Source: Bog-793 sp050013835
GTDB lineage: Bacteria > Actinomycetota > Acidimicrobiia > Acidimicrobiales > Bog-793
Length of the DNA: 64,000 nucleotides
NCBI GenBank assembly: GCA_050013835.1
Contig: JBEKEM010000005.1
Location: 62,001-126,000 of the forward strand
Direction of reading: 5' to 3'
Shown here piece by piece: positions 8,044 to 15,827 of the stretch. Both the position numbers and the translations under genes were made by a program. Each line of letters begins with the position of its first letter. Position 1 is the first letter of the stretch. The notes under the pieces were generated by a model. It saw only the letters and a program-made list of their open reading frames with translations, was not told the origin of the DNA and did not search any database.

Positions 8044-9633
8044 GTGCGGATCGCCGCCCTCGACCTCGGCAGCAACTCGTTCCACATGATCGTCGTCGAG
8101 GCGCGCCCCGACGGAAGCTTCGTGCCCCTCGTGCGGGAGCGGGAGATGCTCCGTCTGGGCGACCTCGTCGCCCGCGACCGAGTGATCGGCCGCCGGGCGA
8201 CCGACCAGGCGATCGAGGTGATCGCCCGGTTTCGTGCGATCGCCGAGGCGAACGGGGCCGACGAGATCATCGCCCTCGGGACCTCGGCGATCCGCGAGGC
8301 GCTCGACGGGGGCCTGCTCGTCGACCGGGTGCGGGTCGAGACGGGAGTGAAGGTCACCGTCGTCGACGGCACGCGGGAGGCCGAGCTCATCTTCGGGGCG
8401 ATCCGCTCGAGCGTGCGAATCGAGCGGGGCCCGGCCCTCGCCGCCGACCTCGGCGGCGGGAGCCTCGAACTCTCGGTCGGCGACCGGACCGAGCTCGCCT
8501 TCGCGACGAGCGTGCACCTCGGCGTGGGACGGTTGACCGCCGAGCTCGTGGAGAACGACCCGCCGAGCGAGAAGGACCTGCGGAGGCTGCGCGGGCGGAT
8601 CGCGGCGACGATCGAGCCGGTTCTCGGCGAGATCCTGGCGCTCGGGCCCCGGCAGCTGATCGGCTCCTCGGGGACGTTCGTCGCTCTCGCCCGGATGGCG
8701 GCGGCGGTCCGCGACGGCGTCGTTCACGAGACGGTCAACCAGCTCACCGTCGGGCGGGCCGAGCTCGAGGTGCTGCGCGACCGGCTGTACTCGGCCGCTG
8801 CTGCCGAGCGCGCCAAGCTGCCGGGGGCCGAACCGCGCCGCGTCGACCACCTGCCGGCGGGGATGGCGGTGCTCGAGTACCTGATGGAGGCGACGCACCT
8901 CGACGAGCTGACGGTGAGCGACTGGGCGCTGCGGGAGGGGATCGTGCTCGACGCCCTCGGGGCGCGCGCCCCCGTCGAGCTGGCCGGTGACCCGGGGGAG
9001 TTGCGGCGGTGGTCGGTCAAGGCGCTGTGCCGCCGCTCGAACTGGCGCCAGCCGCACGCCCGCCAGGTGGCCGACCTCGCCCTCGCGATCTTTGACGCGA
9101 CAGCCGAGCTCCACGCCCTCGGCCCGGACGAGCGGGAACTGTTGGAGTTCGGGGGGCTCCTCCACGACATCGGCGAGCACATCAGCCGGCAGGACCACGA
9201 CCGCCACAGCGCCTACCTCATCGAGCACGGCGGCCTGCGGGGCTTCTCGCCCCAGGAGGTGCGGATCCTTACGACGATGGGCCGCTACCACGTGCGCGGG
9301 ACCCCCAAGCCCACCTTCGAGCCGTTCGCCCAGCTGAAAAGGCGCGACCGGGCCCGGGCCGTGGCGCTGACCGCGATCCTCCGGCTCGCCGAGGGCCTGG
9401 ACGCCTCCCACCGCGGGCTCGTGCAGGCGGTCCGGGCCGAACCGGTTGGCCCGGACCGCCGGCTCACGTTCGTCCTCACCGTCAGGGCCGAACCCGAGCT
9501 CGAGCTGTGGACCGTCCGGCGCAAGCAGGTGCTCCTCGAGCGGACCCTCGGGGTCGAGTGCGCCTTCCGTGTCGAGCCGGGCGCGCGACCCACGCCCGAC
9601 GCCGCGCGCGACGAGGGCGCGCGGCCCGGGTGA
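8044..9633 (+). CDS. ppx: Exopolyphosphatase / pppGpp phosphohydrolase (Ppx/GppA) with C-terminal HD domain
   Basis: Removes terminal phosphate from polyphosphate and/or the 5' phosphate of pppGpp. The 529 residues start with the ASKHA phosphatase fold: ALDLGSNSFHMIVVE, GTSAIREA, the phosphate-binding loop AADLGGGSLELSVG, and IGSSGTFVALAR. The C-terminal part (from about residue 320) is an HD-type domain with GGLLHDIGEHISRQDHDRHS and TILRLAEGLDASH, as in longer Ppx/GppA proteins. The GTG start sits 7 bases after ppk1, so the two are almost certainly co-transcribed. Whether polyphosphate or pppGpp is the main substrate cannot be told from sequence. It ends 3 bases from the convergent flippase-like gene. 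Confidence 0.9.
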   Translation: MRIAALDLGSNSFHMIVVEARPDGSFVPLVREREMLRLGDLVARDRVIGRRATDQAIEVIARFRAIAEANGADEIIALGTSAIREALDGGLLVDRVRVETGVKVTVVDGTREAELIFGAIRSSVRIERGPALAADLGGGSLELSVGDRTELAFATSVHLGVGRLTAELVENDPPSEKDLRRLRGRIAATIEPVLGEILALGPRQLIGSSGTFVALARMAAAVRDGVVHETVNQLTVGRAELEVLRDRLYSAAAAERAKLPGAEPRRVDHLPAGMAVLEYLMEATHLDELTVSDWALREGIVLDALGARAPVELAGDPGELRRWSVKALCRRSNWRQPHARQVADLALAIFDATAELHALGPDERELLEFGGLLHDIGEHISRQDHDRHSAYLIEHGGLRGFSPQEVRILTTMGRYHVRGTPKPTFEPFAQLKRRDRARAVALTAILRLAEGLDASHRGLVQAVRAEPVGPDRRLTFVLTVRAEPELELWTVRRKQVLLERTLGVECAFRVEPGARPTPDAARDEGARPG

Positions 9634-9636
9634 GGT

Positions 9637-10734
9637 TCAGCGCGGTGGCTCCGGCGGGGGGAGGCGGATGGCGAGGTCGGCGAGCGCCCGCCGGCTCGCC
9701 CGGAGACCCTCCCCGCGGCGCAGCTTCAGCGAGAGGTAGCAGCCGGCGCCGATGGGGATCGGCAGCCAGAAGTTAACGATCCGCCAGCCGAGCACGCCGA
9801 GGAGGGCGACGTTCTTCGTCACGCCGAAGCTGGCGAGCAGGAGTGGCAGCGACGCCTCGACGAAGCCGAGGCCCCCCGGGGTGATCGGGATGGCGGCGAG
9901 CACGTTGGCGATGCCGTAGGCGGCGAACAGCTCGATCGGGTTGACATAGCGGCCGAGGGCGGCGAGGAACGACCAGAGGGCGGCGGCGTCGAGCATCCAG
10001 TTGGTCGCCGCCCAGACGAGGGCGGAGCGCCGCCGGTCGGTGCTCGTCGCCAGGGTGCGCAGGGAGTCGCCGAGGTGGCGGAAGGTCGCCTCCAGGCGGT
10101 CGGGGTCGACCCGGGGCAGCACGCGTCCGACCCGCCGCACGAGGCGCGTCGCCGGCTCCTCGCCGCGGGTGAGCAGGTAGATGAGGAGGGCGAAGAAGGC
10201 GAGCGCGATCATGCCGAGCAGGGCGACGACGATGTAGCTGGTGTGGAACCCGGCGAGCGGGATCGAGATCACGAGGGCGAGCCAGAGCATCACGTTGAGC
10301 ACGACCGCCGAGCCGATCCCCTGGGTCGCCATCGTGAAGCCGGCGTCGGTGCCCGAGACGCCGTTCGAGGTGAGCAGGCGGTAGCCGAGGCCCGCCGAGG
10401 CGGCCGACCCCCCAGGGACGGTGTGGGCGACCGCCGTCGTCGCCAGGTCGATCCGGAGGACCCGCGAGATCCCCGGGCGTTCGTGCGGCAGCACGGTCCA
10501 GGTGAGGAGGGCGTAGGCGAGAAGCGACGCCGCCTCGAAGGCGAAGCCGGCGGCGAGCCAGCCGCCGTTCAACCGCTCGAGGTAGTGGAGGTTCCTGCTC
10601 GCGCCGACGAGCTCCGGCACGACGAGGTACTCGACGACGAGGACGACGAGGAAGATGAGGATCCCGTGGCGCAGGGGGGCGGGGACGACCGCCTTCCAGC
10701 GTGAGCGCGGACCAGCCCTCACCTCATCAGGCAT
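9637..10734 (-). CDS. YbhN/UPF0104 family integral membrane protein (lysylphosphatidylglycerol-synthase TM-domain type)
   Basis: 365 residues with about eight hydrophobic helices and a basic N-terminus. The conserved UPF0104 signatures are present: LLAYALLTWTVLP, the VPGGSAASAGLGYRLL block, and IANVLAAIPITPGGLGFVEASLPLLL near the C-terminus. Members are the membrane half of MprF-type proteins or stand-alone lipid flippase-like proteins; no aminoacyl-transferase domain is attached here, so lipid lysinylation is not supported. It is convergent with the ppx gene with a 3-base gap and is not obviously in an operon. Confidence 0.8.
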   Translation of the reverse strand: MPDEVRAGPRSRWKAVVPAPLRHGILIFLVVLVVEYLVVPELVGASRNLHYLERLNGGWLAAGFAFEAASLLAYALLTWTVLPHERPGISRVLRIDLATTAVAHTVPGGSAASAGLGYRLLTSNGVSGTDAGFTMATQGIGSAVVLNVMLWLALVISIPLAGFHTSYIVVALLGMIALAFFALLIYLLTRGEEPATRLVRRVGRVLPRVDPDRLEATFRHLGDSLRTLATSTDRRRSALVWAATNWMLDAAALWSFLAALGRYVNPIELFAAYGIANVLAAIPITPGGLGFVEASLPLLLASFGVTKNVALLGVLGWRIVNFWLPIPIGAGCYLSLKLRRGEGLRASRRALADLAIRLPPPEPPR

Positions 10735-10836
10735 CGGACCATGCTTCCACGTCGGTGAGGTCGGCCGTCAATGTCGGGTTCGGCGGCTCGCCGGAAATGC
10801 ACGGTTCGGCGATTCCGGTCGGCTTGACTGGGGCCC

Positions 10837-12000
10837 ATGGACGGGCCGGCGGAGCCGGTGGGGCGGACGCGGTCGGGGCGGTCGCGGGACGCGGCCGCGG
10901 CGGAGAGGGAGCGGGCGACCGAGTGGCTCGTCGTGCGGTCGGCCGTCTTCGTGCTGCTGGTGGGCCTCGCCGTGCTCGTCGTGGCGCTGCTCGCCTGGCG
11001 GCTGCGGGTGGTGATCCTCCTCATCGCCGTGTCGCTCTTCATCGCCGTGCTGCTCAACCCGTTCGTGCGGATGCTGTGCAACCGGGGGATGAGGCGGACG
11101 GGCGCCGTCTTCGTCGTCTACGGCGTCATCGTCGTGGTGGCGCTCGTCTTCGGGTACCTGCTCTTCCACCCGCTCGTGTCGTCCGCGACGCGCTTCGCCC
11201 ACGACCTGCCGTCGATCGTGCGTGACGCCCAGCACGGCAGGGGGACGATCGGCCACCTTGTCGCCCGCCTCCGGCTCGAGAACTGGGTGCGCCGGAATGT
11301 CCCCAACCTCGAGAGCGCCATCGCCAAGCTGTCCAAGCCGGCCTTCGCCGTCGGCAAGACGGTGGTCTCCGGGCTCGCCAGCCTTGTCACGATCGCTTTT
11401 CTCTCCTTTTTCGTCCTGCTCGAGGGGCCCCGCACCTACGGAGCCGTGCTCGGCGTGATGACCGAGGAGCACGCCGCGCGCCTGCGCCGGATCACCGACG
11501 CGATGTCCCGCGAGGTGACCGGCTTTATGATCGGCGACCTCGCCACCTCGGTGATCGCCGGCATCGTCGTGTTCGTGGCCCTCGAGGTGACCCACGTGCC
11601 GTTCGCGCCGCTGCTGGCAGTGTGGGTCGGGCTCGTCGATTTCCTGCCCCAGGTGGGCGGGCTCCTCGCCGGGGTGCCGACGGTCGGGCTGGCCTTCCTC
11701 CACTCGACGGTGGCCGGGATCGTGACGATCGTCGTCTTCCTCGTCTACCAGCAGGTCGAGAACCACGTCCTCTACCCGCTGATCGTCTCGCGCTCGGTCC
11801 AGCTGTCGCCGCTGTGGGTGCTGCTCGCCGTGCTGGTCGGCGCCGAGACCGGCGACATCGTGGGGGCGACCTTCGGCGCCATCGCCGGCGCGATCCTCGC
11901 CGTCCCGCTGGCGGGGTCGATCCAGGTCGCCCTTCGCGAGCTCCTCGCCAATCGGGTATCCGCACCGGCGCCTCCGGCCGAGGTCGCGGCCGAGGAGTAG
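10837..12000 (+). CDS. AI-2E family transporter (PerM-like permease)
   Basis: 387 residues, about eight membrane helices, with the family layout: two N-terminal helices, a large extracytoplasmic loop (about residues 110-165) and a C-terminal cluster with FLPQVGGLLAGVPTVGLAFL, QQVENHVLYPLIVSRSVQLSP and GATFGAIAGAILAVPLAG. The family name comes from E. coli TqsA, but most members have other or unknown substrates (including Na+/H+ exchange), so the name does not imply quorum sensing. The ATG at 10837 follows a 102-base intergenic region shared with the divergent YbhN-like gene. Confidence 0.85.
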   Translation: MDGPAEPVGRTRSGRSRDAAAAERERATEWLVVRSAVFVLLVGLAVLVVALLAWRLRVVILLIAVSLFIAVLLNPFVRMLCNRGMRRTGAVFVVYGVIVVVALVFGYLLFHPLVSSATRFAHDLPSIVRDAQHGRGTIGHLVARLRLENWVRRNVPNLESAIAKLSKPAFAVGKTVVSGLASLVTIAFLSFFVLLEGPRTYGAVLGVMTEEHAARLRRITDAMSREVTGFMIGDLATSVIAGIVVFVALEVTHVPFAPLLAVWVGLVDFLPQVGGLLAGVPTVGLAFLHSTVAGIVTIVVFLVYQQVENHVLYPLIVSRSVQLSPLWVLLAVLVGAETGDIVGATFGAIAGAILAVPLAGSIQVALRELLANRVSAPAPPAEVAAEE

Positions 12001-12131
12001 GGCCGCGGCGCGCGGCCTCCGGAGACGGTGACCGGCGCGGGTCGGCGGCGCGTGGGGCCCCCTCGACGGCGTCCTGCTCCGCCCACCGTGCCGGACACGT
12101 CGCCCTCCCGTTGCGGGCTGGGCGGCGAAGA

Positions 12132-12137
12132 TAGGGT
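12132..12137 (+). promoter_or_regulatory. Probable -10 box of leaderless mannosyltransferase promoter (TAGGGT)
   Basis: TAGGGT ends exactly 6 bases before the GTG start at 12144 and no Shine-Dalgarno sequence lies between, so the transcript probably begins at or next to the start codon. Confidence 0.5.
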
Positions 12138-12143
12138 CTAACC

Positions 12144-12881
12144 GTGCGCGTCCTCGTCGTCCTCCCGACGTACAACGAGCGGGAGAACATCGAGGCGATC
12201 CTGCGGGCGGTGCGCGCGACCGTGCCCGACGCCTCCATCCTCGTCGTCGACGACTCGAGCCCCGACGGGACCGCCGAGCTCGCCGAGAAGACGGCGGCGG
12301 ACCTCGGCTCGATCGAGGTGCTGCGACGGGTGGCGAAGAACGGGCTCGGCCCCGCCTACCGCGACGGCTTCCGCTGGGGGCTCGCGCGCGGCTACGAGGC
12401 GCTCGTCGAGATGGACTCGGACTTCTCGCACGATCCGGGGGAGCTGCCGCAGCTCCTCGCCGCCCTGGGCGGTGGCGTCGAACTCGTCATCGGCTCGCGT
12501 TACATCCCGGGCGGCTCCATCCCGAACTGGTCGCTACTGCGCCGGCTCATCTCGCGGTTTGGCAACATCTACGCCAAGGTGCTCCTCGGGCTCGGCGTCG
12601 AGGACTCGACGGCGGGGTACCGCGTCTACGCGGCGGGCCTGCTGGAGCGCCTCGACCTCGACCGGGTGCGTGCCGACAGCTACGGCTTCCAGATCGAGAT
12701 GACCTTCCTCACCCGCCAGGCTGGCTCCGGCATCGTCGAGGTGCCGATCCACTTCGTCGACCGCGTCGCGGGAACCTCGAAGATGTCGACCTTCACCGTC
12801 GTCGAAGCGTTCACGCTCGTCACGGGGTGGGGCCTGCGGAGGATCCTTTCGCCGGGCAAGGCGCGACGCGCGAGGACCTGA
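12144..12881 (+). CDS. Polyprenol-phosphate mannosyltransferase (GT2, DPM1-like)
   Basis: Cytoplasmic-face GT2 glycosyltransferase of the dolichol-phosphate mannose synthase type, expected to make polyprenol-phosphate-mannose, the sugar donor for membrane-linked mannosylations. In 245 residues: LVVLPTYNERENIEAIL at the N-terminus, VVDDSSPDGT (first DxD region), the metal-binding MDSDFSHDP, IGSRYIPGG, and the C-terminal DSTAGYRVY and GTSKMS. It lacks the C-terminal membrane helices of longer GtrB-like enzymes, as in actinobacterial Ppm1 catalytic domains. No separate lipoprotein acyltransferase (Lnt) domain is fused. Confidence 0.9.
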   Translation: MRVLVVLPTYNERENIEAILRAVRATVPDASILVVDDSSPDGTAELAEKTAADLGSIEVLRRVAKNGLGPAYRDGFRWGLARGYEALVEMDSDFSHDPGELPQLLAALGGGVELVIGSRYIPGGSIPNWSLLRRLISRFGNIYAKVLLGLGVEDSTAGYRVYAAGLLERLDLDRVRADSYGFQIEMTFLTRQAGSGIVEVPIHFVDRVAGTSKMSTFTVVEAFTLVTGWGLRRILSPGKARRART

Positions 12882-13154
12882 CCGTTCCGGCGCGCCAGCG
12901 GTGCTCGTGCCGGTCGGGGGTGGGCCGACACGGTCTGCGGGCTCCGCCGGGCTGGTCGGCCTGTGAGCATCAAGCGCATCGCTGGGCGTCGGGGGTTCGG
13001 CTCGGAGAGCCGACGTCACCGATCTCCGTTGTTACGCATCTCGGAAGGGGTGTCGAGAGCAATCGGGGCGTCACCGATCCGACGGCGAGGGCGGTGGTCA
13101 GATGACAGGCGACCCGCGGCAGCTGGCGGGAAAAGAACCGATCAAGAGCCATTC

Positions 13155-13222
13155 CGGGTTCGATTCGCGACGACCGACCGAATACCCGGGTGGTCGGTTG
13201 TCGGTGCGAGGAATCAAACCCG
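13155..13222. other. 68-nt imperfect inverted repeat (large hairpin)
   Basis: The left arm beginning CGGGTTCGATTC (from 13155) pairs imperfectly with the right arm ending GAATCAAACCCG (to 13222); the apex is an exact 7-bp stem ACCGACC/GGTCGGT (13173-13179 with 13192-13198) around a palindromic loop ACCCGGGT. It lies in the 415-base gap between two convergent genes. It resembles neither a tRNA nor a known riboswitch; a terminator, a miniature element remnant or a structured RNA are all possible. Confidence 0.5.
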
Positions 13223-13235
13223 ATGGCGCAGCCGC

Positions 13236-13276
13236 GCGCCAACCGAGTATCAGGAGACTCGATACTCGGTTGGCGC
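13236..13276. terminator. Perfect 16-bp hairpin, likely bidirectional terminator
   Basis: GCGCCAACCGAGTATC (13236-13251) is exactly complementary to 13261-13276, with a 9-base loop. It starts 20 bases past the stop of the leftward propeller gene and lies between convergent genes, so transcription termination is the simplest role. There is no T-run, as is common in high-GC actinobacteria. Confidence 0.6.
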
Positions 13277-13296
13277 TGGCGCTTGCAAGACTCAGG

Positions 13297-14340
13297 TCAA
13301 CCGGCGACGGCAACCGCGTCGGCGCTGGTGTATTCCTCTACCCACGTCGGCGAGGTCAGGCTGCCTTCCTTGGCCCACGCATTGTCACTTCCGTCCACCA
13401 CGGCGACGAGCGGACCATTCGTCGCGTCGCTCGCCACGGACAGGGCGTAGGCCTCGTGTTCGATGCTGGCGTATTCCTCGACCCACGTCGGCGAGGTCAG
13501 GCTGCCTTCCTTGGCCCAGACGTTGTAGGAGCCATCGATCACCGAGATGAGGGGGCCGTTCGTTGGATCACTCGCCACCGCAGCGGCGACGACGCCGGCG
13601 TATTCCTCCACCCACGGCGCGGTGAGGCTGCCCTCCTTGGCGTACGCGTTGCCACCCGCCAAGACGCTGATCAGGGGGCCATTTGTCGGATCACTTGCCA
13701 CGGATAGGGTGTAGAGCTCGTCCTCGGCGCCGGTAAATTCCTCCACCCACGGCGCGGTCAGGCTGCCCAGTTTCGCGTACACGACCCCGCCTGCCGTCGA
13801 CACCGCGATGAGGGGACCATTGGTCGGGTCACTCGCCACGGAGACCGAAACGGGGGCCGTGGCCCCAGACCCCCCGCTGTATTCCTCCACCCACGGCGCG
13901 GTCAGGCTGCCCTCCTTGGCCCACACGTTGCCACTGTTGTCGATCACGGCGATGAGGGGACCATTCGTCGGGTCACTCGCCACGGCCACGTAATAGGAGT
14001 CGGTCCAGGCGCCTGTGAATACCTCCACCCACGGCGCGGTGAGGCTGCCTTCCTTGGCCCAGACGTTGTAGGAGCCATCGATCACGGCGATGAGGGGACC
14101 ATTCGTCGGGTCACTCGCCACGGCTCCCCACGCGTTCACGCCGAACTCCGGGTCGACCCACGCCGCAGTCAGGCTGCCTACCTTGGCGGCCAAGACGAAC
14201 GGGCCCGTGGTGGCGTGTTCCACGAGGATGAGAGGCGGCGCGGGGGTTGGGCTCGTCGTTGCCTGGGCGCTCGAGAGCGGGAGCCAGGCGCCACCGAGCA
14301 GCACCAAAACGAAGACGTACGGCAAACGCCGTAGATTCAT
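13297..14340 (-). CDS. Secreted seven-repeat beta-propeller (tachylectin-like) protein
   Basis: 347 residues. The start ATG at 14340 has an excellent AAGGAGG 7 bases upstream and begins a signal peptide (MNLRRLPYVFVLVLLGGAW, cleavage near AQA). The mature part is seven tandem units of 40-48 residues. Each contains AKEGSLTAPWVEEY followed by VASDPTNGPLIAVIDGS and N-[VA]-W/Y. The first and last units are partial and complement each other, as expected for velcro closure of a seven-bladed beta-propeller. The 'KEGSL..PWV' repeat is familiar to me from secreted actinobacterial proteins with tachylectin-like propellers; sugar binding is therefore plausible but inferred. It stands alone, followed by a hairpin terminator. 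Confidence 0.8.
   Translation of the reverse strand: MNLRRLPYVFVLVLLGGAWLPLSSAQATTSPTPAPPLILVEHATTGPFVLAAKVGSLTAAWVDPEFGVNAWGAVASDPTNGPLIAVIDGSYNVWAKEGSLTAPWVEVFTGAWTDSYYVAVASDPTNGPLIAVIDNSGNVWAKEGSLTAPWVEEYSGGSGATAPVSVSVASDPTNGPLIAVSTAGGVVYAKLGSLTAPWVEEFTGAEDELYTLSVASDPTNGPLISVLAGGNAYAKEGSLTAPWVEEYAGVVAAAVASDPTNGPLISVIDGSYNVWAKEGSLTSPTWVEEYASIEHEAYALSVASDATNGPLVAVVDGSDNAWAKEGSLTSPTWVEEYTSADAVAVAG
13300..14240 (-). repeat. Seven tandem ~120-145 bp coding repeats
   Basis: The DNA encoding the propeller units is itself repetitive: the block specifying SLTAPWVEE and the block specifying SDPTNGPL recur with few changes along the gene. This similarity at DNA level suggests recent unit duplication or ongoing gene conversion, and is a site where copy number could vary between strains. 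Confidence 0.75.
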
Positions 14341-14855
14341 AGGGGCCTCCTTAGGAAATCTCATCGTCAGCGTCTCTGGAGGGGACTTCGGCAAGCAGCA
14401 CACCGCGATGAACTTCCGCCCGATCCCCTACCATCTGCATCCGCCCAGGACTCGTTGATTTCGGTATGACCGTTCGAGGTCGAAGCGACCGCGACCGATC
14501 TCAGCCACGGAGACGTTCGAACGCGCGGGGAATGGTATCGGAACCCGGAACTGGACGCGGTGTGGACCGACAGGCAATCAATCCCTGCGTTGTTGCCGCG
14601 TTGGCCGGTCGGCGGCCGCCAGGGTTACCGGGCAGGCGCTGCGGACCGGTCTGGCTGACCGAGAAGGTCTCACCTCCTGGCGCTCGCGCCATCGAGAGAA
14701 CAATGACGGTGCAAACCATTGCCACGCCCTCACGCCCGCCCCGCGTGGCTCGGGAGTAACAGCCCGCGCGTGTCAGAGCGCCGACGTCCCCAATCTCCAA
14801 CTGGCGGCTGCGACCGTGGTAGGGAGCCAGCGTCAGAGACCTGATGAGCCTCCGC
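14341..14855. other. 515-base intergenic region
   Basis: Upstream of the leftward propeller gene (its promoter must lie in the first part) and downstream of the leftward SOD-like gene. Short open frames here have no protein-like composition, start context or recognisable motif. I see no RNA gene or repeat. Confidence 0.5.
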
Positions 14856-15422
14856 TCACCATTCCGGGTTGAGTCGCTTGAACGGCACGGTCGCGCACGC
14901 TGCAATGCGACCTGTACCGCGGCGCAGGATGACCATGGAGTTCGCGTGTTGGTGCTCGCCGATGCCCCAGTAACGCTGCGTGAGCGCGCTGGCGCTGCCG
15001 GCGCTGTTCGTTGCAAGGTTGAACGAGAACTCGTTTGCCGGGTAGCTACCGGAGGGTGGGAAGTTCTCGAAGTGCCGTCCCGCCGTCGCGGGGTCTGCAG
15101 TGCACAGGCCGACGTTGACGTAGGCCCTGTAGCCAGCGTCGTGCCGAAGGCCCTTCAGGTCCAGCTGGACGTTCATGCCGCCCCATTTGTTGGCCGACTG
15201 TGTCACGCGGATCCGAGCGCCCACGGGCACGCTCGCCGGATCGTAAGTAATGGCAGTGACGTCCCCGGGGTTGGCGCGGTAGGACGCCAAGGTAGCGAAG
15301 TGCGCCTCGACACTGAGCGGTGCCTGGATGTTGCCCGTTGTGCCGGCGGCGCTCAAGGCAACGACGGCCAAGACCGCACCCGCTGCACGAACTGGGGCCG
15401 GCGGCAACAATTCCCGCCTCAC
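14856..15422 (-). CDS. Secreted Cu/Zn-superoxide-dismutase-like protein lacking copper ligands
   Basis: 188 residues from a GTG start at 15422, which gives a signal peptide (VRRELLPPAPVRAAGAVLAV, cleavage after SAAG or nearby); the frame is open further upstream but that part looks non-coding. The mature domain follows the Cu/Zn-SOD fold order: MNVQLDLKGLRHDAGY, YVNVGLCTADPATAGRHFEN, FNLATNSAGSASALTQRYW, ANSMVILRR and IAACATVPF. The two disulfide cysteines (in GLC and in AACA) and one His (RHFEN) are kept, but the HxH copper motif that should sit in 'AxVxxGxC' reads Y-V-N. It is therefore probably not an active dismutase and may be a structural or metal-binding relative. Assignment rests on motif order recognised by eye. 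Confidence 0.6.
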   Translation of the reverse strand: MRRELLPPAPVRAAGAVLAVVALSAAGTTGNIQAPLSVEAHFATLASYRANPGDVTAITYDPASVPVGARIRVTQSANKWGGMNVQLDLKGLRHDAGYRAYVNVGLCTADPATAGRHFENFPPSGSYPANEFSFNLATNSAGSASALTQRYWGIGEHQHANSMVILRRGTGRIAACATVPFKRLNPEW

Positions 15423-15827
15423 GAGAAACGCCCCGATGCGCGGATGGCCGGTCGGAGGGACGGCGTCGGTCTCGCATGATGGACTGCGCCTGGCGCACTG
15501 AGGCTGCAGGGTGCTACAGGCAAACCGCCGGTCGACGCGCCGGCCAACATGGGCATGAAATGAGGCAGCATGATGATCTGACGCCGACTGGGCGGCGCCG
15601 GTTCCTCCTTTGAACGTCCGCAACACTCGAGTTCCGACAGCTCGAAGGGGACAAGGTAGACGCGAATCGGCGGCACGATACCACTCGACGCCGGCACGTA
15701 GATGCGCGCGGCCGACGACCCGCCGTTGGCGTCAAAGTGCGCTGTCCCCGTGCAGCTCCCCCTGACCAGCCTGGCGTGGGCCCCAGAAGGGCGCGCCCGA
15801 GAAGGATGACGCGCCGCGGCCTCAACC
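15423..15827. other. 405-base region without a supported gene
   Basis: Between the SOD-like gene and the sugar kinase, both leftward. One minus-strand frame around 15600-15760 has protein-like composition (CTGTAHFDANGG, then IYVPASSGIVPPIRVYL) but no usable start codon upstream, so it could be the remnant of a gene. No RNA or repeat is evident. Confidence 0.4.

Noticed and set aside
10837..12000. Quorum-sensing role from the name 'AI-2E transporter'
   Set aside because: Family name only; no luxS or lsr gene is visible and most members have other functions.
13150..13222. tRNA gene (GGGTTCGATTC resembles a T-loop)
   Set aside because: The T-stem does not pair and no acceptor or anticodon arm can be formed; better explained as a large hairpin.
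12963..13707. Plus-strand ORFs opposite the propeller gene
   Set aside because: Basic, low-complexity translations antisense to a well-supported secreted protein with a strong ribosome-binding site.
13297..14240. CRISPR array (regular repeats)
   Set aside because: The repeats are long, coding and translate to a repeating protein unit; no short palindromic repeat with unique spacers and no cas genes.
15600..15760. Minus-strand protein-like segment (CTGTAHFDANGG...)
   Set aside because: No start codon upstream in frame and only about 50 residues; could be a remnant but not enough to call a gene.
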